Shown: in pieces, positions 10,860-22,162 of the stretch | Position numbering within the stretch: the stretch's first letter is position 1 | How the letters are laid out: every line of letters starts with the position of its first letter | From: Tillandsia leiboldiana | Taxonomy: Eukaryota > Streptophyta > Magnoliopsida > Poales > Bromeliaceae | Assembly: GCA_029204045.2 (NCBI GenBank) | Contig: JAQNDB010000496.1 | Span: 1 to 64,000 of the forward strand | Length of the DNA: 64,000 nt | Direction of reading: 5' to 3' | Position numbers and translations under genes: made by a program | Notes under the pieces: model-generated | What the model was told of the DNA's origin: nothing | Database searches by the model: none | The model's input: only the letters and a program-made list of their open reading frames with translations

Positions 10860-11995
10860 TAAATACAAACCCCACTAATCAATTCGGGAAAACATTCCCT
10901 CATCTTCGATTCCAGTTCCCAAGTCGCCTCGCGCTCTTCATGGTTGCTCCACTGGACCTTTACATAGGGGATTGTTCGTTTGCGCAACTTCTTGTCCTCT
11001 CTCGCCAAAATTCGCACCGGCGTCTCCTCGACGCTTAAATCCTCTCGCAACTCGATGGTGGAGGCATCCAAGGCATGAGAGGGATCGGCTAGGTACTTCC
11101 GGAGCATTGAGACGTGGAACACGTTATGGACTCGTTCGAGATTTGGCGGCAGGGCTAATCGGTACGCCACCGGTCCTATGCGTTCTAGGATCTCGAACGG
11201 TCCTACGTACCTCGGGCTTAACTTTCCCTTTATGCCGAAGCATCGGTTCCCCTTGGAGGGCGAAACTCGGAGCAACGCGTGTTCACCCACCATGAACTCT
11301 AAGTCTCGGCGTCTGTTGTCCGCGTAGCTTTTCTGTCTGCTCTGGGCGGTCAGTAGTCTTTGTCTAATCAATCGCACCTTTGCTTCGGTCTCCTCCACCA
11401 GATCTGGGCCCAGAAACTTACGCTCACCCAAGTCGTCCCAGCATATTGGAGACCGACAGCGGCGCCCGTACAGGGCCTCGTATGGTGCCATCTGAATGCT
11501 GGCCTGGTAACTGTTATTGTAGGCAAATTCCACTAGGGGCAAGCACCGTGCCCATCCTTCGCCCAGGTCTAAAACGCATGCCCGAAGCATGTCCTCCACA
11601 ATTTGTATCACCCGCTCTGATTGTCCGTCGGTCTGCGGGTGGAAAGCCGTACTGAAGTGCAACTTGGTTCCCATCGCTCGCTGCAGGCTCTGCCAAAAGT
11701 TTGACACAAATCGCGTGTCCCTGTCCGACGTGATGGATGTCGGCACCCCATGCAACCTTACTATCTCGTTGATGTAGGTTTGTGCAAGTCGTTCCCGCGT
11801 CCACGTCGTGTGTATGGGCAGAAAGTGTGCCGATTTCGTCAGACGGTCCACAATTACCCATATTGCATCGTGTCCCTATGACGATCTCGAGAACCCAGTC
11901 ACAAAATCCATGGTAATCATGTCCCATTTTCACTCGGGCACCGGTAAGGGTTGCAATTTTCCTGCTGGACGTTGGTGCTCGGCCTTCACTCGTTC
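10859..11995 (-). pseudogene. pol: Element B pol, C-terminal part: integrase and chromodomain, three in-frame stops
   Basis: Continues the RT/RNase H frame directly downstream of its first stop. No frameshift is needed, but nonsense codons occur after HCLV, within VPEWKW and in FSRSSQGHD. The longest open piece (10859-11851) has the integrase core with SDRDTRF and HPQTDGQSER (second Asp and Glu of the DDE triad). The first Asp is in MDFVTG just upstream, between the second and third stops. A GPY/F-like region (GKLSPRYVGPFEILERIG) and a C-terminal chromodomain (PVRILAREDKKL to EATWELESKMRECFPEL) follow, typical of Tekay/Del chromoviruses, which use the chromodomain to target heterochromatin. 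The frame ends at the hairpin before the LTR. Confidence 0.92.
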
Positions 11996-13768
11996 TCACA
12001 CCAGGCAGTGTGCCACAAACCGAGTCACGTCTCCCTTCATTTTGGGCCACCAGAAGGTCTGTTTGACGTCCTTGTACATCTTCGTTCCCCCGGGATGCGC
12101 TGTATATGGAGCGGTATGCGCCTCCCGCAAAATTTTCTCTTTGAGTTCCGGTAGGTCCGGCACGCAGATTCGTCCCCGAAATCGTATCGTGCCATCGGAG
12201 TTTACTGTGAAATCACCTTCTTGGTTGGCAGTTACTCTACTTCGCACCAGCTGGAGTTGGTCATCAGTCGACTGCCCCTCGAGAATTCTGTCAAGCAGGG
12301 TAGGTCTGACCACCAGTGTCAGAAGTTGTTCGGCTGTACCCGCTGGTACTACTTCTAGTCTTAATCGTGAAAATTTCGCAATCAGACTATCTTGCTGGGT
12401 GATGGCACTTTCCCCTGCCTTCCCGGCCTGCCCCTTACGGCTCAGGGCGTCGGCCACCACATTTGCCTTTCCCGGGTGGTAGTGGATCGTTAAATCGTAA
12501 TCCTTCAGTAGCTCGAGCCACCGTCTTTGTCGCAAATTTAACTCCTTTTGGGTGAAAAGGTACTTAAGACTTTTATGATCTGAGTACACATTGCAGTGTG
12601 CCCCATACAGGTAGTGTCTCCAAAGCTTGAGGACGAACACAACCGCTGCGAGTTCCAAATCGTGCACGGGGTAGTTTCGCTCGTATTCCTTGAGCTGCCT
12701 TGACGCATAGGCTATAACCTTTCCCCGTTGCATGAGTACTCCACCCAGTCCGTTTCGCGACGCATCGCAATACACTTCATAATCCTCCCCTGGTTCTGGC
12801 AGGGCGAGAATCGGAGCTCGCGTCAATATATCCTTGAGCTCCTCGAAGCTCCTCTGACATTTGTCCGTCCAGATGAACTTTTTCCCCTTTTTAGTCAAAC
12901 GATTTAAGGGGGTGGCTATCTTGGAGAGACCCTCCACGAAGCGCCGGTAGTACCCGGCTAATCCTAGAAAGCTTCGAACCTCTGTTACCATCGTTGGTTG
13001 GGACCAGTCCGTCACCGAATCTATCTTCTTCGGATCGACTGCGACTCCAGCCGCTGAGATTACGTGCCCCAAGAAGCCAACCTCTCGGAGCCAAAACTCA
13101 CACTTTTTGAGTTTGGCGTAGAGTTTCTGTTCCCGTAGGGTCTGGAGGACTGTGCGCAGATGTTCTTCATGTTCCTCGTCTGTACGGGAATAGATGAGGA
13201 TATCGTCGATGAAGACCACCACGAATAAATCCAGGAAGGGTTTGAATACCCTGTTCATCATGTCCATGAACACCGCCGGGGCATTCGTGAGCCCGAACGG
13301 CATTACTGTAAATTCGTAATGACCGTAACGAGTCCGAAAAGCCGTTTTGGGGATGTCCTCCCCCTTGACCTGGACCTGATGATAGCCCGACTGCAGGTTA
13401 ATCTTTGAAAACACCGTCGCCCCCTGTAGTTGGTCGAAGAGGTCGTCGATCCTTCGCAGGGGGTACTTGTTCTTAACGGTGACCTTATTTATCTCCCGGT
13501 AGTCGATGCACAACCGGAGACTTCCGTCCTTCTTCCTCACAAACAGGACGGGCGCGCCCCAGGGTGACGCGCTAGGTCTGATGAAGCCCTTATCCAAAAG
13601 GTCCTCCAACTGTGCCTTGAGTTCCTTCAACTCCGCGAAGGCCATCCTGTACGGTGCCTTGGTGATGGGTTTGGTTCCGGGAAGTAGTTCAATAGGAAAG
13701 TCGACTTCTCGTTCCGGCGGCGCTCCGGGGAGCTCTGCCGGAAACACGTCCAGAAATTCCCTTACCAC
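11996..13768 (-). pseudogene. pol: Element B pol: reverse transcriptase and RNase H (590-codon open frame)
   Basis: From residue 1 the order is RT (about 1-200), connection, RNase H (about 320-450; Asp335, Glu372, Asp397 present), then a linker and the start of the integrase zinc domain, ending in a stop after HCLV. The RT motif C FIDD is intact (residues 186-189). The catalytic Asp of motif A is changed to Asn (KINLQSG, residue 124, codon 13397-13399), which should abolish polymerisation. No protease precedes it: upstream lies filler, not gag-PR. The open frame alone is therefore not evidence of activity. Element A keeps the Asp but is frameshifted. Confidence 0.92.
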
Positions 13769-13799
13769 GGGACCGCTGATCCTTATGTGGGGAGCGGCC

Positions 13800-14066
13800 C
13801 TGAACTACCTATCAGCCCATTGGGTTCTCGGCTGCAAGGCATAGGGTGGAGCCTATTTATTCCTTGCATGGCCCTTAACGGGCCCCGAGTACACAAGGTT
13901 CTCCTATGCTTCGAAGCTCGCCCGCGCACATCGGCCGGGGGAGGCTTCGCCTAGTACTTAAGGATTCTAGAGAGAGGGAGCGAGAGAGAGAGTCTAACAG
14001 GGGTAGCAGGCTAAGGTGTAACCGGTGCTCCTAATCTAAGAGGGAAAAGAGAAACCAAATCTTACA
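13800..14066. other. Filler sequence at the gag-pol junction of B
   Basis: Same ~260-bp sequence as in A (6004-6266). It replaces nucleocapsid and protease, so it predates the A/B duplication. On the plus strand it has CCTATTTATT (13852-13861) and then GAGAGAGGGAGCGAGAGAGA-like sequence. No protein similarity is recognised. Confidence 0.6.
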
Positions 14067-14818
14067 AACTCCCTTTGATATTCCATGACCGAGCGGTTCC
14101 CTTGTCTAATGTTCTTCAGGTCGTCTTCCAATTGCCGCTTGACGCTATCGGAGAAGAAAGCGCCAAAAAGTTCCTCTCTAAAGGCCGACCATGTCGGTAG
14201 CGGGTCGTTTGTAGATGGGTCCGGGCGTACCGTCTTCCACCAGATGCGTGCATTCCCTTCGAGAAAGTGGACGGCTAGTGGAACCCGCTCGTGTTCCTCC
14301 ATCAGTAGGTCCTCGAAGAGTTTTTCCATGGTATCTACCCATTTCTCGACGACCCATGGATCGGTCGTCTCTCCCTCAAAAGTGGGAGGGTCATGCTTCT
14401 TGAACCTAGTCAAATTCGTCCTGACCCTTTCTCGCGTCGTTCGTTGCTCCGTGATCCCTCCTACAGTGGCGGACCCCCCGAGAGTAGGGGTCGTTCCTGC
14501 CTCCCCTGCTGTCGCTCCCATCACGGGCCCCGTGGTCGTCGGAGTAGGTACATCCCTTGGGGATGGGGGCTGTTCCGTCGTCGTGCCACCCGTCCCTTGC
14601 GGTCCCGTAGTGGGTGCGGTGGCTTCGGGCGGAGGGGTCGGATCGCGCTCGGCTGGCGCGGTTGCCTGTTGCTGCGTCAGGTGACGAACCTGCTCCGTCA
14701 GCGTCGCTAATTGCCCGGCCATTTCCCGCAGTTGTTGTCGGAGGAGCTGGTTCTCTGCGGTGGTCGGGGTCACTCTGTCCGCGTCCGCATTCTCGGTGGA
14801 CGATCTAGTCCGGGCCAT
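14036..14818 (-). CDS. gag: Element B gag, truncated (260 aa)
   Basis: Open from ATG 14818. Residues 1-55 form a coiled-coil-like N-terminus (NQLLRQQLREMAGQL), followed by a proline/threonine-rich linker. The Ty3-type capsid core is at about 140-250 (DPWVVEKWVDTMEKLFEDLL, GNARIWWKTV, EYQREFVR). After EFVR the frame enters filler and stops at FGFSFPS, so the second half of capsid and the zinc-knuckle nucleocapsid are absent; the related gag of element I continues with both. Such a Gag might still co-assemble with intact Gag but could not package RNA through a zinc finger. The acceptor-like sequence TTTCTTTGTCTATAG ends six bases before the ATG. Confidence 0.88.
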   Translation of the reverse strand: MARTRSSTENADADRVTPTTAENQLLRQQLREMAGQLATLTEQVRHLTQQQATAPAERDPTPPPEATAPTTGPQGTGGTTTEQPPSPRDVPTPTTTGPVMGATAGEAGTTPTLGGSATVGGITEQRTTRERVRTNLTRFKKHDPPTFEGETTDPWVVEKWVDTMEKLFEDLLMEEHERVPLAVHFLEGNARIWWKTVRPDPSTNDPLPTWSAFREELFGAFFSDSVKRQLEDDLKNIRQGNRSVMEYQREFVRFGFSFPS

Positions 14819-15021
14819 CGTCCGCTATAGACAAAGAAACCACGTTAACCCTAAGGTTATAACCCTAACACCCTGTCTTACGATTACACCTACATTACGT
14901 TCCCTTTTCCCCGTACTCTCACGTACTACGCACCTATACCTTGGTTATCTCATGTCCAATTTGCTTGTGGTACCCTACAGTGTGGATGTGGATCACGTCT
15001 ACTATGGTTATGGTTGTTTTT

Positions 15022-15032
15022 CTCTGATACCA
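15022..15032 (-). promoter_or_regulatory. Primer binding site of B
   Basis: Minus strand TGGTATCAGAG, next to the LTR terminus at 15040. Confidence 0.9.
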
Positions 15033-15039
15033 TTTAATC

Positions 15040-17437
15040 TGTCACGCCCCCGAGGGTTTTTGAGTCTATCAAAGCGGAAAATTACGAGTATTTTTTTTTT
15101 TTCTTCCTTAACAAGGTTTTTTAAACCTCATCCCCGGTGCGTGCCAGACCGCCACATACACAAATTCTCCCTGCCCGCGGACAGAGTCTCCTTTGTATAT
15201 GCACGGCGTCTCATTTACAACAGCATACATCAAACACCAACCATCAACCATACAATAGACATACATCATCAAGCGGAATATTAAAGCGGCATCAGTGTTT
15301 AGAAAGGATAAAGCCAGCGGTTGCAAAACCCTTGCCCACACGGCACTTCGTTTTGAGAAAACCTTTTCGAAGTCATATTGTTTATCATGAAAACGTGCCG
15401 CATAAGAAAACATCACCAAAAGAACCGAAATATAAAAGTACACCTCATCCACAGCGCTAAGTAATACATGTCCACGAATATTACGACCCACAAGCAAATT
15501 AACTAAATTAAGCGTAAGAGAAATGAGATAATAAAAACCAAGTGTTCTGACTACGGTTCTCGCGACGCAGTCTCACCGCCCTCCCGGCTAACGCACCTCG
15601 TAACACCTGTCACGGAGTGGGTAATGTCAGTGACAAACAAAGTAGATGTCTAATATCAAAAAGGAAATAAGGAGCAAACCGAATACACCGGAACCATTTC
15701 GCTAAAACCCTGCACATATTAAGCTGGGCCCCAATCCCAGATTTATCAATTAAATTGGGCACCAACCCCATAATTATCAATTAAATTGGGCACCAACCCC
15801 AGAATATTTGTCGGTGAGACTAAAGTCTCCCCTCGTGCGCAAACACCTACTTTGATGCTTTTAACCTCTTCGCGGTGCTGGTGTGCTATTTTCAGCGGGC
15901 GCGAAGAGGTCCTCACGGCACCCACACTTTTGTGAGGAACACGGGTCATAAGAGACCACTCTTCCGAAAAAGTACACCCATGCGGAGGCCAATCCGCCTG
16001 TGTACGTGCAGCATCCGAAAACGGATTTGCCGAGATCGGCGTGTCATGAGCACCTTCAATTGTTAGATAAAAACACAATTATGCGAAAGGTTAAACTGTC
16101 CATCTACTTTGTTAGATAAATTAAGAGCACTTTAATGACGATAGATGCACTTAGTGCACTTGTTGCACTTATCGCAACCGTACCCACCTATTTGAAGAGA
16201 GATCGGAACACCCGAATCCTTCGCGCACCCCCGCTGCGCGTCTGGACCTAAAGAAAGTCCGCACGGATAACTATAGTCAAAAGCGTGTACTAACATCCGA
16301 AAACACAAGACCCAATTTACTCTTTTCGACGGAAAAGTCCAACACCGTCCGGGTTGACGAAAGCCGGAAATCCAACAAACTCAATCCTCAGCCGGTAGCC
16401 CACTCGGGACGTCAACGGTCCAGCCGAGAAGCCCCGACGACGAAGACGATGAGAAAAAGGGACCCGACGGCGCGCCCCCGACGATTTTGTCGAGGCGCGG
16501 AGTGTTGGCGAAATTGGCACCCAACATAATAAAATAATGACCAAGAAGGTCCCAAGTGGCCATGCCAAGAGAGCCACGGAAATAACGATCCCAACGGCGA
16601 AAACGAAGCTCAAAACGGTGGAAAAAGGGCAAAAACGGAGCAAATGAACTTCGGGCTGTCGGTTGGTGCACGGGGGCAACCGTGCACCGGGTTCACGGCG
16701 TCAGGCGGCGGCGGCATGCGCCGGGTGCACGCAAGAGGCGAGCACCGCGCATCTCAGGCCGGGCCGGTGCACGACCCGAGCGTGCACCGGGTCCTTGCCC
16801 TTCGGCCGCAAGCGTGTGCGCCGGGTGCACGCATGAGGCGTGCACCGCGCGCCTTCGGCCGGGCCGGTGCACGAAACCGTGCACCAGGTCTGGTGCTTCT
16901 GACGCTGCGGGCATGCACCGGGTGCGCGCCTGGACCCGTGGACCGTGCTGTACGGACAAGCACAGTAAACCCTAATTTCGCGGTTTTCTTCGCCGTTTTC
17001 GCTCCCGTTTCGCGATTTCTTCTCCGTTTTCGCTCCCGCGCGACTCCGGCGAAGACCCCGTGACCATGGTAACGACGGTGGCGGCCTCCCATTTAACAAC
17101 GGCGGCGGCAGCCTCCCGTTAACCCACTATGTTCCAACGAAACATCCCCAAAAATCTCCGAATAAATCCGCGGTAAATCTAACGGCTAAACCGTTGATCC
17201 ACGAACAACCAAAATGTAAATCGGAACCCCGATCGAATTTTCGACCAAGTCCGATAAAAACAAACCGACTACAAATCATCGATTAAACTCGATAAAAACC
17301 ATCGATCACCCTCGATCAAGAACGAGAATAAAACATGGATCAAAACCCGACGAAAATCCGCGATCGATGTACTAATTAAAATGACTTTACGAGAACACGG
17401 AAAACCCCCGATTAATTCTACAAAAAGATTAACGACC
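15040..17437 (-). repeat. 5' LTR of B, U5-side part (interrupted by C)
   Basis: Aligns with 7208-9605 of the central LTR and includes the 31-bp array (15724-15805), the GTGCAC-rich block and the U5 stem-loop (15155-15201). It is cut at 17437 by element C; the missing U3 part resumes at 26255. No gene is seen. Confidence 0.9.
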
Positions 17438-18929
17438 TGTCACGCCCCGGGGGTTTTATTTTAGCGGAAACGATACCTCAAGGTACGCGTAAAGTGCGTA
17501 CATCTTTTTTTTTTTTTTGATTGTTTAAAAACCTCCTTCCCCGGCGCGTGCCCAGACCCGCCACATATACAGATTTACTCGAAAATCGGGCAGAGTCTCC
17601 TCTGTATATGCACGGCGTCGCGGCTGTTACAATAGTCGAGCATAAGCAACCATTTTCCCATTTAATCACAACAGTTCAAAGTAGTACGGTGCATGAAGAC
17701 TAAACAATACCCGTGGCCAGTCTAGTTGAAAGTAAAAACTCACCGTTTGAAAACAGGCCCACACAGCCTTAGGTTTTGAAAACAGATTGGAAAACGGCAT
17801 AAATCCACAATGTTTAGAAAACGGCCCAACGGGAACAATAAAGGAAATAGTAGTGCATAACCAGCAAGAAAGTACTCAACATCCACACGACCCCACAAGG
17901 GTATCGAGAACCACACAATAACCTACTGTTCTGAATGAAATGCAGAGAAAGTAAATGATACAGCATACTAGGGCTCCCTCAGCCCGACTGCTACCACCTC
18001 GGCCTCACCGTCGCCTACCTCTACCCCCTGGAGGTACCTGTCACATAGTGGGTAGTCAGCGACACTATCATAAGAGTAGTACTAAAACAGTAAAGTAATA
18101 CCAAGTCACCAAAGTAAGACTAGCCGGAACAACCGCTCTACTCGTAACGGTAACTCGCAACCACCTGTACCACCTGTAACACCTGTAACACCTGTAACCC
18201 CGGTAACACCTGTAACACCTGACCGCGTCGGGCACCGGACCCGGCGGTCTCACACCTGGCTACATCGGGATCCAATCCCACACCTGACCGCGTCGGGCAC
18301 CGGACCCGGCGGTCTCACACCTGACTACATCGGGATCCAATCCCGGCAGTCTCACACCTGACCACATCGGGATCCAATCCCGGTGGTCTCACCGCTCGCA
18401 CCTCGCTGCCTCAAACCCCCCACCTATAGGGGCCCACCACTACGTCACCTCGTGGGGTAACACGGGTCAAAGACCGCCTTTCCGGAAAAGAGCACCCTTT
18501 GCGGTGGCCAAACCGCGGGTGCGCGTGTCGCAACTCGAGCATAAGTAACCAAGCAACCAAGTAACCAAGTAACCAAGTAACCAAGTAACCATGTAACCAA
18601 GTAACCAAGTAACCAAGTAACCATGTCACGGGATAAGGTAGTACATCATAGAAACCATCAGCGTTAGTACCGATTAATAATAAAAGTCCCTTTCGGATTA
18701 CCAACACAATACTCAGCCTCGACCGTAAACCCACCTTGTTGTCGCGCTCCTGACTGATGTAAGGTTCTCTCGCGTCTCGGGTGCCCGCCCGGACCTACAC
18801 GAATCTGTCATATAGGAGTCAGCAACTTAAGGTTTTGTCAGATTAACGACTAGAGCGCCCGGCGCCCTCTCACCTTGCGCACAATTCGCACACGTACGCG
18901 CCTGGCCCCGCACGGCTGGGCGGCGTACT

Positions 18930-19570
18930 AACAGCGTGCGGCCGTCCGCATGCGGTGACGCCCGTATTCGGCGTTGTCCGCATGCGGTGCTGCCCGCACC
19001 CGCATGCGGCGACGCCCGCAAGCGGCGGCGCCCGCATGCGGAGGCGCCCGCAAGCGGCGGTGCCCGCATGCGGCAGCCCGCAAGCGGCGGCGCCCGCATG
19101 CGGAGGCGCCCGCAAGCGGCGGCGTCCGCATGCGGCAGCCCGGAAGCGGCAGCGCCCGCATGCGGAGGCGCCCGCAAGCGGCGGCGCCCGCATGCGGCAG
19201 CCCGCAAGCGGCGGCGCCCGCATGCGGGGACGCCCGCAAGCGGCAGCCCGCAAGCGGCGGCGCCCGCATGCGGCAGCCCGCATGCGGTGCCGCCCGCATG
19301 CGGCAGCCCGCATGCGGTGCCGCCCGCACGCGGCAGCCCGCATGCGGTGCCGCCCGCAAGTCGCGGCGCCCGCATGCGGCAGCCCGCAAGCGGCGGCGCC
19401 CGCATGCGGCAGCCCGCATGCGGTGCCGCCCGCAAGTGGCGGCGCCCGCATGCGGCAGCCCGCATGTGGTGCCGCCCGCGCGCGGCAGCCCGCATGCGGT
19501 GCCGCCCGCAAGTGGCGGCGCCCGCATGCGGCAGCCCGCATGCGGTGCCACCCGCACCCGCATGCGGGGC
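18930..19570. repeat. GC minisatellite of C, left LTR
   Basis: Irregular array of 12-30-bp units built on CCCGCATGCGG and CCCGCAAGCGG. It is very CpG-rich and open in several frames on both strands with no protein logic. The equivalent array in the right LTR (24519-25110) is about 50 bp shorter. Confidence 0.9.
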
Positions 19571-19949
19571 TCCGTGCGCGCCGGATTCCAGCGGTGCCCA
19601 CGCACCTTCTTTCTTTTCCCCCCCCCCTCGTCCGCTCCAACCAAGAACGGAGCAAGAAAGCAAAACCCTAGCGTGCTCACCTCGGTTGTCGGAGGGAAAG
19701 GTGATCCGATCCTGCGAGTTCGGCTACAAGGAATGTGAGGACGTCTCCCTCTCCTTCCTTGGTCTCGCCGCTTGGATCCTCCGCGCAATCGGTGAGGAAG
19801 CAGAAGGGTTTGGTTGGGAAACTGAAAGGTTGGGGAATTGGGGTTTCGTACGCAGGGGAACTTGTGGGGAGTGGGGAATTGGGATTTCGTACGCAGGGGG
19901 ACTTGTGGGGAGTGGGGAATTATGGGAGTTACGGGTAGTTAAGGGAAGT

Positions 19950-20335
19950 GGGGAGTTGCGGTTAGTTTAAGGGGAGTGGGTAGTTATGGGAGTTGCGGTT
20001 AGTTAAGGGGAGTGGGTAGTTATGGGAGTTGCGGGTAGTTAAGGGGAGTGGGTAGTTATGGGAGTTGCGGTTAGTTAAGGGGAGTGGGTAGTTATGGGAG
20101 TTGCGGTTAGTTAAGGGGAGTGGGTAGTTATGGGAGTTGCGGGTAGTTAAGGGGAGTGGGTAGTTTTGGGAGTTGCGGTTAGTTAAGGGGAGTGGGTAGT
20201 TATGGGAGTTGCGGGTAGTTAAGGGGAGTGGGTAGTTATGTGAGTTACGGGTAGTTAAGGGGAGTGGGTAGTTATGGGAGTTACGGGTAGTTAAGGGGAG
20301 TGGGTAGTTATGGGAGTTACGGGTAGTTAAGGGGA
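19950..20335 (+). repeat. 36-bp G-rich minisatellite of C, left LTR
   Basis: About ten copies of a 36-bp unit containing GGGGAGTGGGTAGTTATGGG. Each unit offers three to four G-runs on the plus strand, which could form G-quadruplexes. On the element's sense strand it is C-rich. A matching array lies at 25510-25890. Confidence 0.88.
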
Positions 20336-20713
20336 TTGCACGGCGGGGAAAACAAGCGGGAACGGTTAAGTTGGGAAATCAACCCAGTTCAAGTTAAAAC
20401 GGGTAGAAGTCGGGTGCGAACCAGGGTCCGGTCTGTCTGAAAAACCGCGTTAACCATCTGGACCGTTAGCTACCTTCCGGAATTTATTCCGGGAGATTCC
20501 GGCGTCGGAATTCAAAACCGATTTCGCCGCCGTTCTCCGTTTCGCGAGCTCTATTAACTAAAAATACGCGCGGGCCCCGACGGTCTGTCTGGAAACAAGG
20601 AATTATTCGATCACCCTCCAGCCCCCCGACACGAATGCGGAAATAACGAACCCAAAAGTAGACCCTTAAAATATTTTAAACCAGCGGCTACTACACCACT
20701 CACCTCTTAAAAC

Positions 20714-20733
20714 GAGTTTCGTCCTCGAAACTC
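20714..20733 (-). promoter_or_regulatory. Conserved hairpin before the 3' LTR of C
   Basis: Minus strand GAGTTTCGAGGACGAAACTC, a perfect 7-8-bp stem. It is retained although the coding region around it is decayed. Confidence 0.6.
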
Positions 20734-21830
20734 AATCCTGGTTCGCGGTAAAGAGATAAGGGTAGCCCTCTCTCATCTTCGATTCTAGTTCCCATGTCGC
20801 TTCCCGCTCCTCGTGGTTGCTCCAGTGCACCTTCACATAGGGGATGTCTCGGTTTCGAAGTGTCTTACTTTCTCTTGCTAGTATTCGCACAAGGGTTTCC
20901 TCGAAGCTTAGGTCCTCCTTTAGTTCAAAAACGGTGACTATCCATCACCAAAATCAAGTATGCAGGTTCAGAGCACATCTTCGAGAATCCGGACCACACG
21001 CTCGGACTGTCCGTCGTTCTGGGGTGAAACGCCGTGCTGAAGTGTGGGTTAGTCTCCAGGGCTTGTTGTAGACTTTGCCGAAGGTTCGACACCAGCCGAG
21101 TGACTCTAGTCCCCGTCGTACGGGTGGGTGGAAAAAGAGTCGACTTCGTCAGTCGATCTACTGTGACTCAAACCGCATCGTGCCCTCGATGCGATGCGGA
21201 AAACCCGTGACGAATTCTATGCTGATTCTCTCCCATTTCCACTCTGGTACCGGTAGAGATTGCAGTTTTCCCTGCTGAGCGCTGATGTTCGAACTTTACT
21301 TGTTAACCATCTAAACAGCGGGTAGTGAACTGGACTACATCCCCCCTTTGGTTTAGTCCACCAAGAATTCTTCTTTGAGGTCCCTGTATATCTTCGTGTC
21401 ACCTGGACGCGCTGCATAAGGGGCGCGGTGTGCCTTGGACAGAATTTCCTTCCTAAATTCCGGGGGTATCCGGCACACAATTTCGCCCGCGGAACCGTAG
21501 GGTGTCATCGCCTTCCAATGAAAAGTCCCCTTCCTGATCCGGTGAGATCTTGTCTTTTACTAGCTGTAAGTGCGAGTCCGCCTGCTGTTCCTCTCGAATC
21601 TTTTCCAACAGTGTTGGTTTGACCACCAGAGTTAGAAGTTGCGCAACCGTGCCTGCGGACACTACTTCCAACCCTAGTCGTGAAAATTTCATGATCAAGT
21701 TGCTCTGTTCAGTCCTCGCACCTACCGATCCTCCCTACAATCGCCCCATCCTGCTCAAAACGTCCGCTACCACGTTTGCTTTCCCGGGGTGATATTGGAT
21801 CGTAATTCATCAATAATTCAAAACACCGCT
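20734..21830 (-). pseudogene. pol: Element C integrase/chromodomain remnants
   Basis: Broken into several frames. Readable pieces are a chromodomain tail (20740-20860), a block similar to HPQTDGQSER (near 20970-21030), a zinc-domain and core region with frameshifts (21217-21480), and the linker EFSRLRLEVV-like segment to RFRGRNCVPD (21453-21698). An internal deletion joins the chromodomain region to the end of the DDE core near 20935-20965. The upstream end reaches only the C-terminal edge of RNase H (near 21780-21810). No function is possible. Confidence 0.85.
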
Positions 21831-22160
21831 TCTGATGTCGTCGTTGGGGGTTGGTGACACCTTGTCTGCTACAGTCGCGGTAGTGGCTACTCCCGCGAAG
21901 TTCCTCCTCCGGGGTTTTGAGCAGACCAACAAACTAGGTAGAGTTCTCTCCTCAAAACACTTGTAAAGGATTCCTACCTAGCGTTCACAACTCCTCAGGC
22001 GGACTAGGGGAGTAACCCCACTCCTATCCTATATAACCCTCCCCCCCCGACACAACCGTACCGTACGCGGAGGAAGAAAAAGACAGAAACGGAAGATGGG
22101 AATCGATGCCTAACCAAAGAAAAACGATAAAGGGGACAAAAGAAAATATATATACACCTG
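21831..22160. other. Promoter-like filler at the gag-pol junction of C
   Basis: Noncoding and unrelated to the filler in A/B. On the plus strand, antisense to C, CCTATATAA (22028-22036) is followed about 50 bases later by a purine-rich stretch (GCGGAGGAAGAAAAAGACAG) and an ATG at 22096. It resembles a plant core promoter plus 5' UTR. It occupies the place of protease, RT and RNase H. The origin is unknown. Confidence 0.45.
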
Positions 22161-22162
22161 CT

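Larger units (their letters stand above)
17438..20695 (-). repeat. 3' LTR of C (3,258 bp)
   Basis: Contains, left to right: the U5 stem-loop (17564-17610), CACCTGTAA repeats (about 18164-18221), ~55-bp repeats around GGGATCCAATCCCG (18244-18390), GTAACCAA repeats (about 18546-18625), a GC minisatellite (18930-19570) and a 36-bp G-rich minisatellite (19950-20335). Open frames across the GC block are by-products of its composition. Confidence 0.9.

Noticed and set aside
18546..18625. GTAACCAA array as a possible CRISPR-like array
   Set aside because: It is an uninterrupted 8-bp tandem repeat without spacers, inside a plant LTR.
18827..19970. Several overlapping open frames of 240-345 codons on both strands
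   Set aside because: They are translations of the CCCGCATGCGG minisatellite in the LTR of C, open in many frames because the unit lacks stop codons. The repeated Ala/Gly/Arg/Pro peptides differ in copy number between the two LTRs.
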